Shown one piece after another: positions 32,311 through 41,025 of a stretch of DNA of 60,827 bases (positions are counted from its first letter, which is position 1; each line of letters opens with the position of its first letter). This stretch comes from CAKUFA01 sp963656345 (GTDB lineage Bacteria; Bacillota; Clostridia; Christensenellales; Aristaeellaceae): positions 1-60,827 of the forward strand of contig CAVKHY010000001.1 in the NCBI GenBank assembly GCA_963656345.1. The letters are read 5' to 3'. A program made the position numbers and the translations under genes. A model generated the notes under the pieces. The model was not told the origin of the DNA. It searched no databases and saw only the letters and a program-made list of their open reading frames with translations.

Positions 32311-33798
32311 TTACACGTCCACCCGCTTGCCGTAGGGGCTGATGGCTTTCATGGGGCACACCAACACGCACAGGTGACAACCTACGCAGACCCGGGGATC
32401 CATCACCGGTTTGACGCCAACCAGCCGCAGTGCTTCATGTCCGCCATCACGGCAGGAAAGCACGCAGCGGCCGCAGCCAAGGCACTTCTGCCGATCAAAC
32501 TTGGGCAGCAGTTTGGTTTGCCGGTTCAACTCCTCCAGCTCGGTGACGTTCTCCACCCCCAACCCTTCCAAGTCGGACAGGTGTGTAAGAGCCTTTTCCC
32601 GAAGGTACCAGGTAAGACCATCCTTCAAGTCGTCGATAATCCGTGCACCGTACTGCATCACGGAGGTGGTAATCTGCACATGGTTTGCCCCCAGGAGCAG
32701 GAATTCCGCTGCATCCCGCCAGGTATCAATACCGCCCATGCCGCTGATAGGAAGGGGCTTTGTTTCCGGGTCAGCCGCCATTTCCCAAATAAATCGAAGG
32801 GCAATGGGCTTCACTGCCCGTCCCGAATAGCCGCCCACGCCGGAACGCCCACGGACAGAAGGCTCTGTGGTGTACGTATCCAGGTTCATGCCCATTAGGC
32901 TTTTCACGGTGTTAATGGCTGCAATGCCGTCTGCCCCATGCGCCATGGCCACCCGGGCAAAGGGGCGCATGTCTGTCACGTTGGGGGTCAGCTTGGCCAG
33001 CAGCGGAACAGTGCATCCCCTGCGCGCTGCTTCCGTGCACTGGGCAACAGCCTCCGGGCTTTGGCCGATGTCTACGCCTAAATTGTGCTGCTCCATGTTG
33101 GGGCAGGAGAAATTACACTCAATGATGTCCGCTCCGGCCTCCTGGGACAGCCGTGCCAGCCGCTCCCACTCCTCATCATTTCGCCCCATGATGGATGCGA
33201 TGATGACCTTGGTGGGATAGTCTTTCTTCAGCCGGCGGATAATAGCCAGGTCTGCCTCCAGTCCGTTGCAGGAAAGCTGCTCAATGTTCTTAAAGCCGCA
33301 GAAGCCGTGCTCTGCAGGCAGGGCAGAATATCGAGGGGAAGCCTCCCGGGGAATGAAGTCGCACATGGTCTTGAAGCAGGCACCTGCCCAGCCCATGTCA
33401 AAGGCACGGGCGATCTTTTCGTAGGTGCTGGCAACCACAGAGGAAGACAGCAGGAAGGGATTCTCCAGATGCACCCCGAGGAATTCACAGCTTAGATCCA
33501 CCGGTGTGGCGGGAATGTCTTCCCAGTTTTGACGATCCTCATGCAAGCAGGTTAGCACCCGCTTGATCTGAATGGGATTGCCGCAATGAGCGCAGGCTTT
33601 TTCGCAGGGCGCCGGGCAATCCTTGCAGGGATTCTCCTCACCGAGCCGCTTTCCTGCCCCTACAGGATTCTCAAACCGAAGGGAGCGCAGCAGGCGAGCC
33701 GGATCAATCCCTTTAGGGCAGGCACCGGAGCATCGGGCAGGTTCACAAAGCAGGCAGCGAGCTACTTCTTCCACAGGGATGGATGTTTCGTATTGCAT
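32311..33798 (-). CDS. Compact dihydropyrimidine-dehydrogenase-like (PreA-type) Fe-S flavoprotein
   Basis: A 495-residue protein in three parts. Residues 1-85 resemble the N-terminal Fe-S helical domain of DPD/PreT (CLLCEPARCSGACP, CKDCPAPCEKACAHC). Residues 100-400 are the FMN-binding DHOD-like barrel of PreA, with the acid Cys in ECNFSCPNME and AINTVKSLMGM for pyrimidine binding. The end is a 2[4Fe-4S] ferredoxin (CLGCGRCVLSC, CVGCHLCVLVCP). The FAD and NADPH domains of DPD are missing between parts one and two. Uracil/thymine reduction or the reverse is expected, with a separate electron donor. ATG 33798 follows GGAAGCTGT. Confidence 0.85.
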   Translation of the reverse strand: MQYETSIPVEEVARCLLCEPARCSGACPKGIDPARLLRSLRFENPVGAGKRLGEENPCKDCPAPCEKACAHCGNPIQIKRVLTCLHEDRQNWEDIPATPVDLSCEFLGVHLENPFLLSSSVVASTYEKIARAFDMGWAGACFKTMCDFIPREASPRYSALPAEHGFCGFKNIEQLSCNGLEADLAIIRRLKKDYPTKVIIASIMGRNDEEWERLARLSQEAGADIIECNFSCPNMEQHNLGVDIGQSPEAVAQCTEAARRGCTVPLLAKLTPNVTDMRPFARVAMAHGADGIAAINTVKSLMGMNLDTYTTEPSVRGRSGVGGYSGRAVKPIALRFIWEMAADPETKPLPISGMGGIDTWRDAAEFLLLGANHVQITTSVMQYGARIIDDLKDGLTWYLREKALTHLSDLEGLGVENVTELEELNRQTKLLPKFDRQKCLGCGRCVLSCRDGGHEALRLVGVKPVMDPRVCVGCHLCVLVCPMKAISPYGKRVDV

Positions 33799-33839
33799 AC
33801 AGCTTCCTTTCTCCCCGCAGGGCACAGTTGAACAGAGGA

Positions 33840-35792
33840 TTAGGCCTGCAGGGCTTCACAGGCGTCCATCCACAGCTTGACTTCCGCATCGGAAGGCATC
33901 CGCCAGTCTCCCCGAGGGCTGAGGGCAATGGAGCCGATTTTCACCCCGTCCGGCATACAGTTCCGCTTGAATTGCTGGTTGAAGAAGCGGCGATAGAAGT
34001 TTTTCAGCCACTTCAGGATGGTGGCCTTGTCGAAGTCCTCCGCAAAGGCAGTGCAGCACATGGCATAAATCTTTTCGGGACGGAAGCCGAACCGCACCGC
34101 ATAATACAGGAAGAAATCATGCAGGGCGTAAGGTCCCACCAGGTCTTCTGTCTGCTGGGCAATGTTGCCCTTTTCATCCGGGGGCAGAAGCTCCGGACTG
34201 ATGGGCGTATCCAGAATCCGCAGCAGCACCTGCCGGGCAGGAGCAAAATCCTCTCCGTCCGCCGCTGCCTGAATCACCCAGCGAACCAGGGTTTTGGGCA
34301 CACCGCTGTTGACACCGTACATGCTCATATGATCCGCATTGTAGGTGCACCAGCCCAGGGCAATCTCCGACAGATCTCCCGTGCCCAGCACAATGCCGCC
34401 AAACTGATTGGCTACATCCATCAGGATCTGGGTGCGCTCACGAGCCTGCGCATTTTCATAGGTCACGGAATGGTCGCTTTCATCATGACCGATGTCCCGG
34501 AAGTGCAGCCGAACCGCCTCATGAATGGGAATTTCCCGCTGGCTGACGCCCAGGGTGCGCATCAGTTCCAATGCGGACTGATACGTCCAGTCCGTGGTGC
34601 CGAAGCAGGGCATGGTGATGCCCAGAATATTTTCCCGGGGCTTGCCCATCATGTCCATGGCTTTGCAGGCAGCCAGCAGGGCGAGGGTGGAATCCAGCCC
34701 GCCGGAAATGCCCACCACCACCTTGCCGCCGGTAATGGCCAGCCGCCGTGCCAGCGCCGTGGCCTGCATGGCGAAGATCTGCTCGCACCGCATCTGCCGC
34801 TGTGCCTTGTCCGAGGGAATGAATGGATGCTTGCCCACCCGCATCAGGGTCGGCACATCATCCGGCAGGTACAGGCTGCCGGTATAGGAGGCAGAGGCGC
34901 TTGCTCCTTTTTGCGCCCACCGGGCAGCCGCATCCCGGAAGCTGGACTGCCGCAGACGGTCCGCACGAATCCGCTCCACATCGATGTCCGCATACAGGAG
35001 ATAATCATCGGCCAGGTAGCCTTCATTTTCTTTCAGCATGGTGCCGCAGGAGGCAATCATGCTGTGGCCGGAGAAGACCAGGTCGCTGGTGGATTCGCCG
35101 CTGCCGGCGGATACATACACATAGCCGCACAGCTCTCGGGCAGATTGCTGGCGAACCAGCTCCTGCCGGTATTCCCGCTTGCCGATCAGCTCGTTGGAAG
35201 CGGAAAGGTTCACAATGATCTCTGCCCCGTTCAGTGTCAGCAGAGTGCTGGGGGGAAGGGGAGACCAAAGATCCTCACACAACTCCACCCCGAAGGCAAC
35301 TCCGTCCCGGCTGCGAATCACCTGGGGCTGAGGCCGCATTTTCGACAGCAGGATGTTGGCAGATGCAGTCTCCTGGGCGCCATCCTCCGGCAGGGTGGAA
35401 AACCAACGCTTCTCGTAAAATTCTCCGTTATTGGGCAGGTACTCCTTGGGAATCACAGCCACGATGCCGTCCGTATCATCCCGATGCAGCACCACTGCAC
35501 AGTTGTACAGTCCGCCGTTTCCTGCCACAGGCGCGCCGACCACAGCCGTCAGATCTTCCGGCATTTCGCTGCACAGACGCTGAATACCGTTTAGCACTCC
35601 ATCCAGCAAGGGTTTTTGAAAGAACAAATCGCCGCAGGTATAGCCTGTCAGGGATAATTCGGGGAACACCACCAGAGAGGCATGATGTGCGGCAGCTTCC
35701 TTCATCATGGCCAGATGAGCTTCAACATTTTTCTGCACATTGCCCAGGTGAAGATGGGGCACCGCAGCACCGACACGTACCAAACCTTTCAT
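33840..35792 (-). CDS. nadE: Glutamine-dependent NAD+ synthetase
   Basis: A 650-residue two-domain NadE. The N-terminal nitrilase-like glutaminase (about 1-280) has the Glu in VVFPELSLTGYTCGD, the Lys in PKEYLPN and the Cys in GVELCEDLWSP. The C-terminal synthetase has the ATP loop VGISGGLDSTLAL and the NAD-adenylate region TGDLSEIALGWCTYN. It makes NAD from deamido-NAD, Gln and ATP in the cytoplasm. The second ATG (35792) is better spaced from GGGAGG than the first at 35798. The preA-like gene follows after 41 nt, probably in the same transcript. Confidence 0.93.
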   Translation of the reverse strand: MKGLVRVGAAVPHLHLGNVQKNVEAHLAMMKEAAAHHASLVVFPELSLTGYTCGDLFFQKPLLDGVLNGIQRLCSEMPEDLTAVVGAPVAGNGGLYNCAVVLHRDDTDGIVAVIPKEYLPNNGEFYEKRWFSTLPEDGAQETASANILLSKMRPQPQVIRSRDGVAFGVELCEDLWSPLPPSTLLTLNGAEIIVNLSASNELIGKREYRQELVRQQSARELCGYVYVSAGSGESTSDLVFSGHSMIASCGTMLKENEGYLADDYLLYADIDVERIRADRLRQSSFRDAAARWAQKGASASASYTGSLYLPDDVPTLMRVGKHPFIPSDKAQRQMRCEQIFAMQATALARRLAITGGKVVVGISGGLDSTLALLAACKAMDMMGKPRENILGITMPCFGTTDWTYQSALELMRTLGVSQREIPIHEAVRLHFRDIGHDESDHSVTYENAQARERTQILMDVANQFGGIVLGTGDLSEIALGWCTYNADHMSMYGVNSGVPKTLVRWVIQAAADGEDFAPARQVLLRILDTPISPELLPPDEKGNIAQQTEDLVGPYALHDFFLYYAVRFGFRPEKIYAMCCTAFAEDFDKATILKWLKNFYRRFFNQQFKRNCMPDGVKIGSIALSPRGDWRMPSDAEVKLWMDACEALQA

Positions 35793-35806
35793 GTGCATGA
35801 ACCTCC

Positions 35807-36298
35807 CTAAAATTCCTTCAGTTCTGCCTGCAAATGTCCTGCATCATCGGCCGTCAGCAGCGCCAAGCGGCCATCCGCTGCACTGCCGGGATTCAGCAGA
35901 AGCAGCCCGTCCTCCGTTTTGCATAAAGGACAGTGGGTGTGACCGAACAAGGCGGCCTGACAGCCCAGTTCCCGAGCGTGATGAGCCAGTACCCCATAGG
36001 TCTGCTTCACTGCATAGTGATGACCGTGGCACGCCAGCAGGTACGCATCGCCCAAGCGAATCAGCCGCTGCATGGGTACGTCTTCCACACCCAGGTCGCA
36101 GTTGCCCTTGACCCCGACGGGCACACACTTGGGATCCCGCATAAGCAGGAAATTTTCCAGCCGCTGAAAGTCCCTTGCGCCATCTCCCAGGTGAATGTAA
36201 TAATCCACAGATCCTGTGGTTCGCCACAGCTGCTCCAGCATCCACCGAAGCCCTTCTTCATCCCCATGGCTGTCGGAAAGAATCACCGCCCGCTTCAT
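35807..36298 (-). CDS. YfcE/MJ0936-family metallophosphoesterase
   Basis: A 163-residue calcineurin-like phosphodiesterase. Metal ligands are expected in LSDSHGD, IHLGDGARD, GVKGNCD, CHGHHYAV and FGHTHCP, all present. Family members hydrolyse model phosphodiesters; the physiological substrate is unclear. The ATG overlaps the stop of the Rph-RdgB gene by 4 nt. The order rph, rdgB, yfcE matches B. subtilis rph-ysnA-ysnB. Confidence 0.9.
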   Translation of the reverse strand: MKRAVILSDSHGDEEGLRWMLEQLWRTTGSVDYYIHLGDGARDFQRLENFLLMRDPKCVPVGVKGNCDLGVEDVPMQRLIRLGDAYLLACHGHHYAVKQTYGVLAHHARELGCQAALFGHTHCPLCKTEDGLLLLNPGSAADGRLALLTADDAGHLQAELKEF

Positions 36299-37611
36299 TT
36301 GGCAGACTCCTTCATGACCTCCAGCATCTTTTCACAGGCACGGGCGCGGTGGCTGACGGCGTTCTTTTCTTCCTCCGTCATTTCGGCGAAGGTCTTGTTC
36401 AGCGGCTCATACAGGAACAGAGGGTCATAGCCGAAGCCGCCTTCCCCGCGCTCTTCTTCCAGCAGCAGACCGGGGCATACACCTTCCACCACCTTAGGTT
36501 CCTCGCCGGGGATTTTCAGTGCCAAGGCACAGTGGAAAGCCGCCGTCCGGGGGAACTTGCCTTTCATCCGCCGCAGCAGCAGGGCATTATTGGCCTTGTC
36601 ATCTCCGTGAACGCCGGCATACCGGGCAGAGTATACCCCGGGTTCGCCGTCCAGTTCATCCACGGCAAGGCCGCTGTCATCTGCCAAGGTGGGCAGACCG
36701 GTGGCTTCGCAAACCTTTTCCGCCTTGATAACGGCATTCTCCGCAAAGGTTTCTCCCGTTTCTTCAATTTCTCCGCGGAAACCGGCGGCATACATGCTGA
36801 TAACGGTGTAATAATCCTTAAAGATGTCCTGCAGCTCCTTCAGCTTGTGCTCGTTGCCGGAAGCTACCACCAGCGGCGGTTTGGGATCAATATGCCGAAC
36901 CCGGTCGCCCAGGGCGCGCCGCTGCGCCTTCATCAGGGCACGAATGCCCTTTTCCCCGTAGGTCATCAGGGTATCCAATTCCTCCCGGGTAAACGCCCGG
37001 CCTTCTCCTGTGCCCTGGAGTTCAATAAACTCGCCGTGTTCATTCATCACCAGGTTCATGTCCACCTGGGCATGGCTGTCTTCCTCATAGCACAGATCCA
37101 GGCAGGGGGTATCGTTGACCACGCCGCAGGAAATGGCGGCCACTTGATGCCGAATGGGGGACATGGTCAGCTTACCTTCCCTGACCAGCTTATCCACGGC
37201 GCAGGTGAGCGCTACCATGGCGCCGGTGATGGAGGCGGTGCGGGTGCCGCCGTCGGCTTCCAACACGTCGCAATCCAAGGTGATGGTTCGTTCACCCAGC
37301 AGCTCCATATCTACGGCCTGCCGCAGGGCACGACCGATGAGCCGCTGAATTTCTACGCTCCGGCCGTCCTTCTTTACCCCGTCACGCTTCTTCCGCACGC
37401 CGGTGGAGGCAGGCAGCATGGCATACTCCGCCGTGACCCAGCCTTGTCCCTTTCCCTTCAGAAAGGGAGGAACCGTATCCTCAACCGAGGCAGTGCAGAT
37501 CACCCGGGTGTTTCCGGTGGCGATCAGGCAGCTGCCGTCGGCGGTGCGTACAAAGTCGGTTTCAATCTTGACCTTACGGGGTTCATCAGGGGTACGTCCA
37601 TCAATGCGCAT
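36295..37611 (-). CDS. rph: Fusion of ribonuclease PH and RdgB/HAM1 nucleotide pyrophosphatase
   Basis: A 438-residue fusion. Residues 1-236 are RNase PH, which trims tRNA 3' ends with phosphate (RIDGRTPDEPRKVKI, GWVTAEYAMLP, RSVEIQRLIGRALR, LDCDVLEADGGTR). From about 246 follows RdgB, which removes dITP, XTP and ITP (VVASGNEHKLKEL, TLADDSGLAVDELDG, GYDPLF, SHRARA). The linker is about 10 residues, and I see no internal start or frameshift. In many Firmicutes these are adjacent genes. ATG 37611 follows AAGGAGGAAAACAAACC; the 10-codon extension is not supported. Confidence 0.92.
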   Translation of the reverse strand: MRIDGRTPDEPRKVKIETDFVRTADGSCLIATGNTRVICTASVEDTVPPFLKGKGQGWVTAEYAMLPASTGVRKKRDGVKKDGRSVEIQRLIGRALRQAVDMELLGERTITLDCDVLEADGGTRTASITGAMVALTCAVDKLVREGKLTMSPIRHQVAAISCGVVNDTPCLDLCYEEDSHAQVDMNLVMNEHGEFIELQGTGEGRAFTREELDTLMTYGEKGIRALMKAQRRALGDRVRHIDPKPPLVVASGNEHKLKELQDIFKDYYTVISMYAAGFRGEIEETGETFAENAVIKAEKVCEATGLPTLADDSGLAVDELDGEPGVYSARYAGVHGDDKANNALLLRRMKGKFPRTAAFHCALALKIPGEEPKVVEGVCPGLLLEEERGEGGFGYDPLFLYEPLNKTFAEMTEEEKNAVSHRARACEKMLEVMKESAK

Positions 37612-37668
37612 GGTTTGTTTTCCTCCTTGAGGGTTCAACATGAGACGGTGTTTTGCTCTATCAGCATG

Positions 37669-38097
37669 TCAGTCTTTTTCAGACTGTCTGACGGCTTCCT
37701 TGTTGGTGTCAATGGTTCCGCGGTAGACCACCAACCGCTGGTAGAAATATTCGGTGACAAAGTTGATCAGCATGTTCAATGCTTCCACCAGCCAGTGGCT
37801 CATACCTGCACGATCCAGTGCCGTGCCCCACCAGGCAGACAGGGGCGTGAACACCAGATAGTACAGGGCGACCAGTGCCATGGAACGGGGCAGGCTGGCG
37901 TCAGAGCGGAAGGTATATTTCCGGTTAAAGGTAAAGTTCCACAGTACGCTGAGCACCAGCGATGGGACGTAGCTCAGCCAGTAATCCGTCAGGCCGAAAA
38001 CCTCGTGCAGCAGCGTATAACTGCCCACCTGAATCAGTCCTGCCGAAGCAGAGAACAGGGTAAACTTGACGGCCTGCCAAAGATCCTTCTTTTTCAT
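37669..38097 (-). CDS. GtrA-family membrane protein
   Basis: A 142-residue protein with four predicted transmembrane helices, matching GtrA/DPMS flippase-associated proteins. The characteristic NFTFNRKYTFR loop after helix two is present, as is the FxxxxxxGxxQxG start of helix one. Such proteins work with polyprenyl-phosphate-sugar glycosyltransferases, moving lipid-linked sugars across the membrane. ATG 38097 follows GGGAGAAGAGAACTAAG and lies one base from the diguanylate cyclase stop. A partner glycosyltransferase is not adjacent, although a GT2 lies at 29.7 kb. Confidence 0.85.
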   Translation of the reverse strand: MKKKDLWQAVKFTLFSASAGLIQVGSYTLLHEVFGLTDYWLSYVPSLVLSVLWNFTFNRKYTFRSDASLPRSMALVALYYLVFTPLSAWWGTALDRAGMSHWLVEALNMLINFVTEYFYQRLVVYRGTIDTNKEAVRQSEKD

Positions 38098-38098
38098 C

Positions 38099-39217
38099 TT
38101 AGTTCTCTTCTCCCTTGTGCCATACATGGAAGCAGTTGCCGCCCGCCCCCTTGGCGTGATACATGGCCTGATCCGCTTGGCGGTACAGCTTGTCAAAGGT
38201 CATGCCTGTATCCTGGGCATAAGCAATGCCCAGGCTGGCGGTAATGGCCACGCTCCTGCCTGTTTCATCGGTCATCACTCGCTGCACGGTTTGCACCAGC
38301 AGCTGGGCACGGCTTTCCAGCAGCGCAGTGTCCGGAATATCCTGCATGAAGATCAGGAATTCATCCCCCCCCAGGCGGCACAGCACGTCCGTAGCACGGA
38401 ACAGTCCCTGTACGTCTCTGGCGACTTCCAGCAAGGCCTGATCGCCGAATTGGTGCCCCAGCTGGTCGTTCAATTCCTTGAAATGATCCAGGTCAAAGAG
38501 CATCATGGCTGCATCCTTGCTGCCTGCATACAGGGCGGCGGTAATGCGCCGCTCCGCACAGGCTCGGGTGTTCAGCCGGGTCAGGCTGTCCGTATCCCGC
38601 TGATTCACCAGCTCCGCCCGGCCGATAATCTGGCTCAAACGGTTGTGGGTGCAATTCTGCATCACAGCCTGATTCACCAGGAAGAAAATGCAGATCGCCA
38701 GCGTGTCCGACGCCACGTTTCTATGCATGGGCGAAAGCGCCACACTCAATACATAGCAAACGGACAGGAATGCATTCACCAGCGTCAGCCGCAGGGGATA
38801 GTCCAGAATGTATACGCACATGAGAAGCTGCATGCCGCAGAAAAGGGCGGTGGCATTGGAAGTCTCCCGGGTGCAGTTGAAGTAGATAATGACCAGGCTG
38901 AAGCAGAAGCCGATCAGGTAGGCGCCGTTGCTGGGCCATTTCTTTCCCTTGATGTGCTGCCATTGCCCCACAAACCAGGCAATGAGGCAGATAACGATCA
39001 ATGCCGCCACCTCCGGCAGCAGGGAGCGAATATCTTTGATGATCAGCACCGGAATCAGGGCAATGACGCACAGACCTGCCATCATGCGGCACAGCACCTT
39101 CAGCAGCTGCCAGTTGGTGGCCACCACTTCATCTGCATACAGCCGGAACACATCCAGGGAATATCCGCCGTAAAGGAAGCTCTTCAAGGTTCTTGTCAAT
39201 CTCTCTCGCAAGCGCAT
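38099..39217 (-). CDS. Membrane-bound diguanylate cyclase (GGDEF)
   Basis: A 372-residue protein. The N-terminal half (about 35-190) has five or six hydrophobic helices with no recognised ligand domain. A short coiled linker leads to a GGDEF domain at about 200-365 (TDSLTRLNTRACAERR, LFDLDHFKELND, RLGGDEFLIF, ASLGIAYA). The active-site GGDEF is intact, and RATD stands five residues before it, the RxxD inhibitory site for c-di-GMP feedback. It should make c-di-GMP in response to a membrane signal. ATG 39217 follows AGAAGGAGGGAACC. It is probably cotranscribed with gtrA and tsaD. Confidence 0.9.
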   Translation of the reverse strand: MRLRERLTRTLKSFLYGGYSLDVFRLYADEVVATNWQLLKVLCRMMAGLCVIALIPVLIIKDIRSLLPEVAALIVICLIAWFVGQWQHIKGKKWPSNGAYLIGFCFSLVIIYFNCTRETSNATALFCGMQLLMCVYILDYPLRLTLVNAFLSVCYVLSVALSPMHRNVASDTLAICIFFLVNQAVMQNCTHNRLSQIIGRAELVNQRDTDSLTRLNTRACAERRITAALYAGSKDAAMMLFDLDHFKELNDQLGHQFGDQALLEVARDVQGLFRATDVLCRLGGDEFLIFMQDIPDTALLESRAQLLVQTVQRVMTDETGRSVAITASLGIAYAQDTGMTFDKLYRQADQAMYHAKGAGGNCFHVWHKGEEN

Positions 39218-39239
39218 GGTTCCCTCCTTCTGGCGATGC

Positions 39240-40298
39240 TCATACCAGGCGCAAAGCGGGCTGCGCATTCAGGGTCAGAGAGGCAATCTCCCCACGCAGC
39301 AGCCGGTAATAGGCCGCTGAACCGATCATGGCGCCGTTGTCCGTGCACAGTCCAAGCTTAGGCATGTACAGGGGTAGTCCCGCCTTGTCGCAGGCCTCCT
39401 GCATCATTCGCCGCAGCAGCCGATTGGCGGATACCCCTCCGGCCATGGCAAGGGCCGGCGCATGGGTTTCTTTGGCGGCCAGCAATGCCTTGTCTACCAG
39501 GCTGGAGACCACTGCGTACCGGAAGGTTGCGGCCATGTCTGCCTTGTTCAGGGTTTCTCCCTTCTGCTCTGCCTTGTGGACAAGGTTCAGGAAAGCAGTC
39601 TTCAGCCCGGAAAAGGAATAGTCATACCGCCCTTCCGTGTGGGGGTGGGGCAACTGAAAAGCGTGGGGATTGCCTACCTCTGCCAGCGCATCAATGCGGG
39701 GACCGCCGGGGTACGGAAGCCCCAGCACCCGGGCGGCCTTGTCGAAGGCTTCGCCTGCCGCATCGTCAAAGGTTTGCCCCAGCAGGGTATACACCCCGTA
39801 ATCCTCCACCCGCACCAGATGACTGTGCCCGCCGGACACCACCAGGCACACGAAAGGCGGCTTCAGGTCTGGATGGGTCAGATAGTTGGCAGATACGTGG
39901 CCCTCAATGTGGTTCACCGGAATCAGGGGCTTTTGCAGGGCGTAGCTTAAACCCTTCATGCAGTTAACGCCGGTCAGCAGCGCCCCCACCAATCCGGGAC
40001 CGTAGGTCACGGCGAGAGCGTCAATGTCGTCAAAGGTCATGCCGGCCTCTGCCAGTGCCTGATCGATCACCCGGTCGCAGGCCTCCACATGGGCGCGGCT
40101 GGCAATTTCGGGCACCACGCCGCCATACAGGGCATGAAGGTCAATCTGGCTGAAAATCACATTGGCACAGATCTTGCGTCCGTTTTCAATAATCGCCGCA
40201 GCCGTTTCATCGCAGGAGCTTTCCAAGGAGAGAATCCGTACAGTATCCTTTTTGCAAAGGCTTGCTGCTTTTTCGGCCATGGCCTGTTCAAAATCCAT
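39240..40298 (-). CDS. tsaD: tRNA N6-threonylcarbamoyladenosine transferase subunit
   Basis: A 352-residue TsaD (Kae1/YgjD family), which transfers the threonylcarbamoyl group to A37 of ANN-decoding tRNAs. Motifs include LSLESSCDETAAAI, GGVVPEIASRAHVEA (metal His), VTYGPGLVGALLTG, LVVSGGHSHLV and the late MAGGVSANRLLR. ATG 40298 follows AAAGAAGGTACCGTA; the 24-codon extension overlaps nothing useful and has no ribosome site. TsaB, TsaC and TsaE are not in the window. Confidence 0.95.
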   Translation of the reverse strand: MDFEQAMAEKAASLCKKDTVRILSLESSCDETAAAIIENGRKICANVIFSQIDLHALYGGVVPEIASRAHVEACDRVIDQALAEAGMTFDDIDALAVTYGPGLVGALLTGVNCMKGLSYALQKPLIPVNHIEGHVSANYLTHPDLKPPFVCLVVSGGHSHLVRVEDYGVYTLLGQTFDDAAGEAFDKAARVLGLPYPGGPRIDALAEVGNPHAFQLPHPHTEGRYDYSFSGLKTAFLNLVHKAEQKGETLNKADMAATFRYAVVSSLVDKALLAAKETHAPALAMAGGVSANRLLRRMMQEACDKAGLPLYMPKLGLCTDNGAMIGSAAYYRLLRGEIASLTLNAQPALRLV

Positions 40299-40332
40299 TA
40301 CGGTACCTTCTTTAATCGGGAATTCGGGAAAA

Positions 40333-41016
40333 TCAAGGATGACGCTGCCGGTGGAGGAGAATGCCCGCAACCACCGTAGCAGTCACCAAAGCGGTTAGCC
40401 AAAGCCCGGCAATAATGGCCGCCCAGTCCACAAAGAATTGGGTGGGCATCAGCCGAATCAGCAAATCCGTCTGGGGATTGAGCAGCCACAGGTCATTGCT
40501 GAAGAAAGTCTGATGAAAGCGGACAAACAGTCCTTCAAAGTCTGTCAGTCCCCACACCACCAGCGTCAGACACAGGAGCAGCACCAGCCCGTTTCCGGTC
40601 AAGAATCCGGCGGTGCCTCTGCCCCAATTCTTGCCCAGCACAAGGGTTAGGATGCACAGGCAGGCTGCGGCGGCTGACAGCAGCATAATGCCTCTGCACA
40701 GGTGGAAAAGCTGCAGGCAATCTGCCATGTGGGTCTGCTCTCTGGTGTTGAAGCAGCTGACTTCCATGCCTTCATCATTGGTGAAGGTGTACTGGAAAGC
40801 GGTGTTGCCCCCTGCCAGGTACTTGGCAATCATGGAGGCCATGCCTGCATATTCTGCATCCGGCAGGCCTGTCTCCCCATAGGAAGTATGGCTTGTCAGC
40901 ATGGACTGCATCACGGACGAGGAGGCAGCACTGCCGCCAATCAGGGCGGACAGCGTGAGCACTGCCAGGGACAGGGACAGCAGAAGACCCACAAGAAACA
41001 TGCAGGCTCGTTTCAT
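40333..41016 (-). CDS. TIGR01906-type integral membrane protein (DUF1461)
   Basis: A 227-residue protein with an N-terminal helix, an extracytoplasmic loop of about 90 residues (with NTREQTHMAD), and three or four C-terminal helices. The FVRFHQTFFSNDLWLLNPQTD segment is the family hallmark (FHxxxFxNxxWxLxPxxD). Function is unknown; some lipoprotein-related members of this superfamily are linked to lipid modification, which I cannot verify here. It lies 9 nt downstream of prfB in the secA-prfB-tsaD operon. Confidence 0.8.
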   Translation of the reverse strand: MKRACMFLVGLLLSLSLAVLTLSALIGGSAASSSVMQSMLTSHTSYGETGLPDAEYAGMASMIAKYLAGGNTAFQYTFTNDEGMEVSCFNTREQTHMADCLQLFHLCRGIMLLSAAAACLCILTLVLGKNWGRGTAGFLTGNGLVLLLCLTLVVWGLTDFEGLFVRFHQTFFSNDLWLLNPQTDLLIRLMPTQFFVDWAAIIAGLWLTALVTATVVAGILLHRQRHP

Positions 41017-41025
41017 GGCAGGCGC

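Noticed and set aside
33783..35594. 603-codon plus-strand open frame opposite nadE
   Set aside because: Shadow of NadE, whose both domains are intact on the minus strand.
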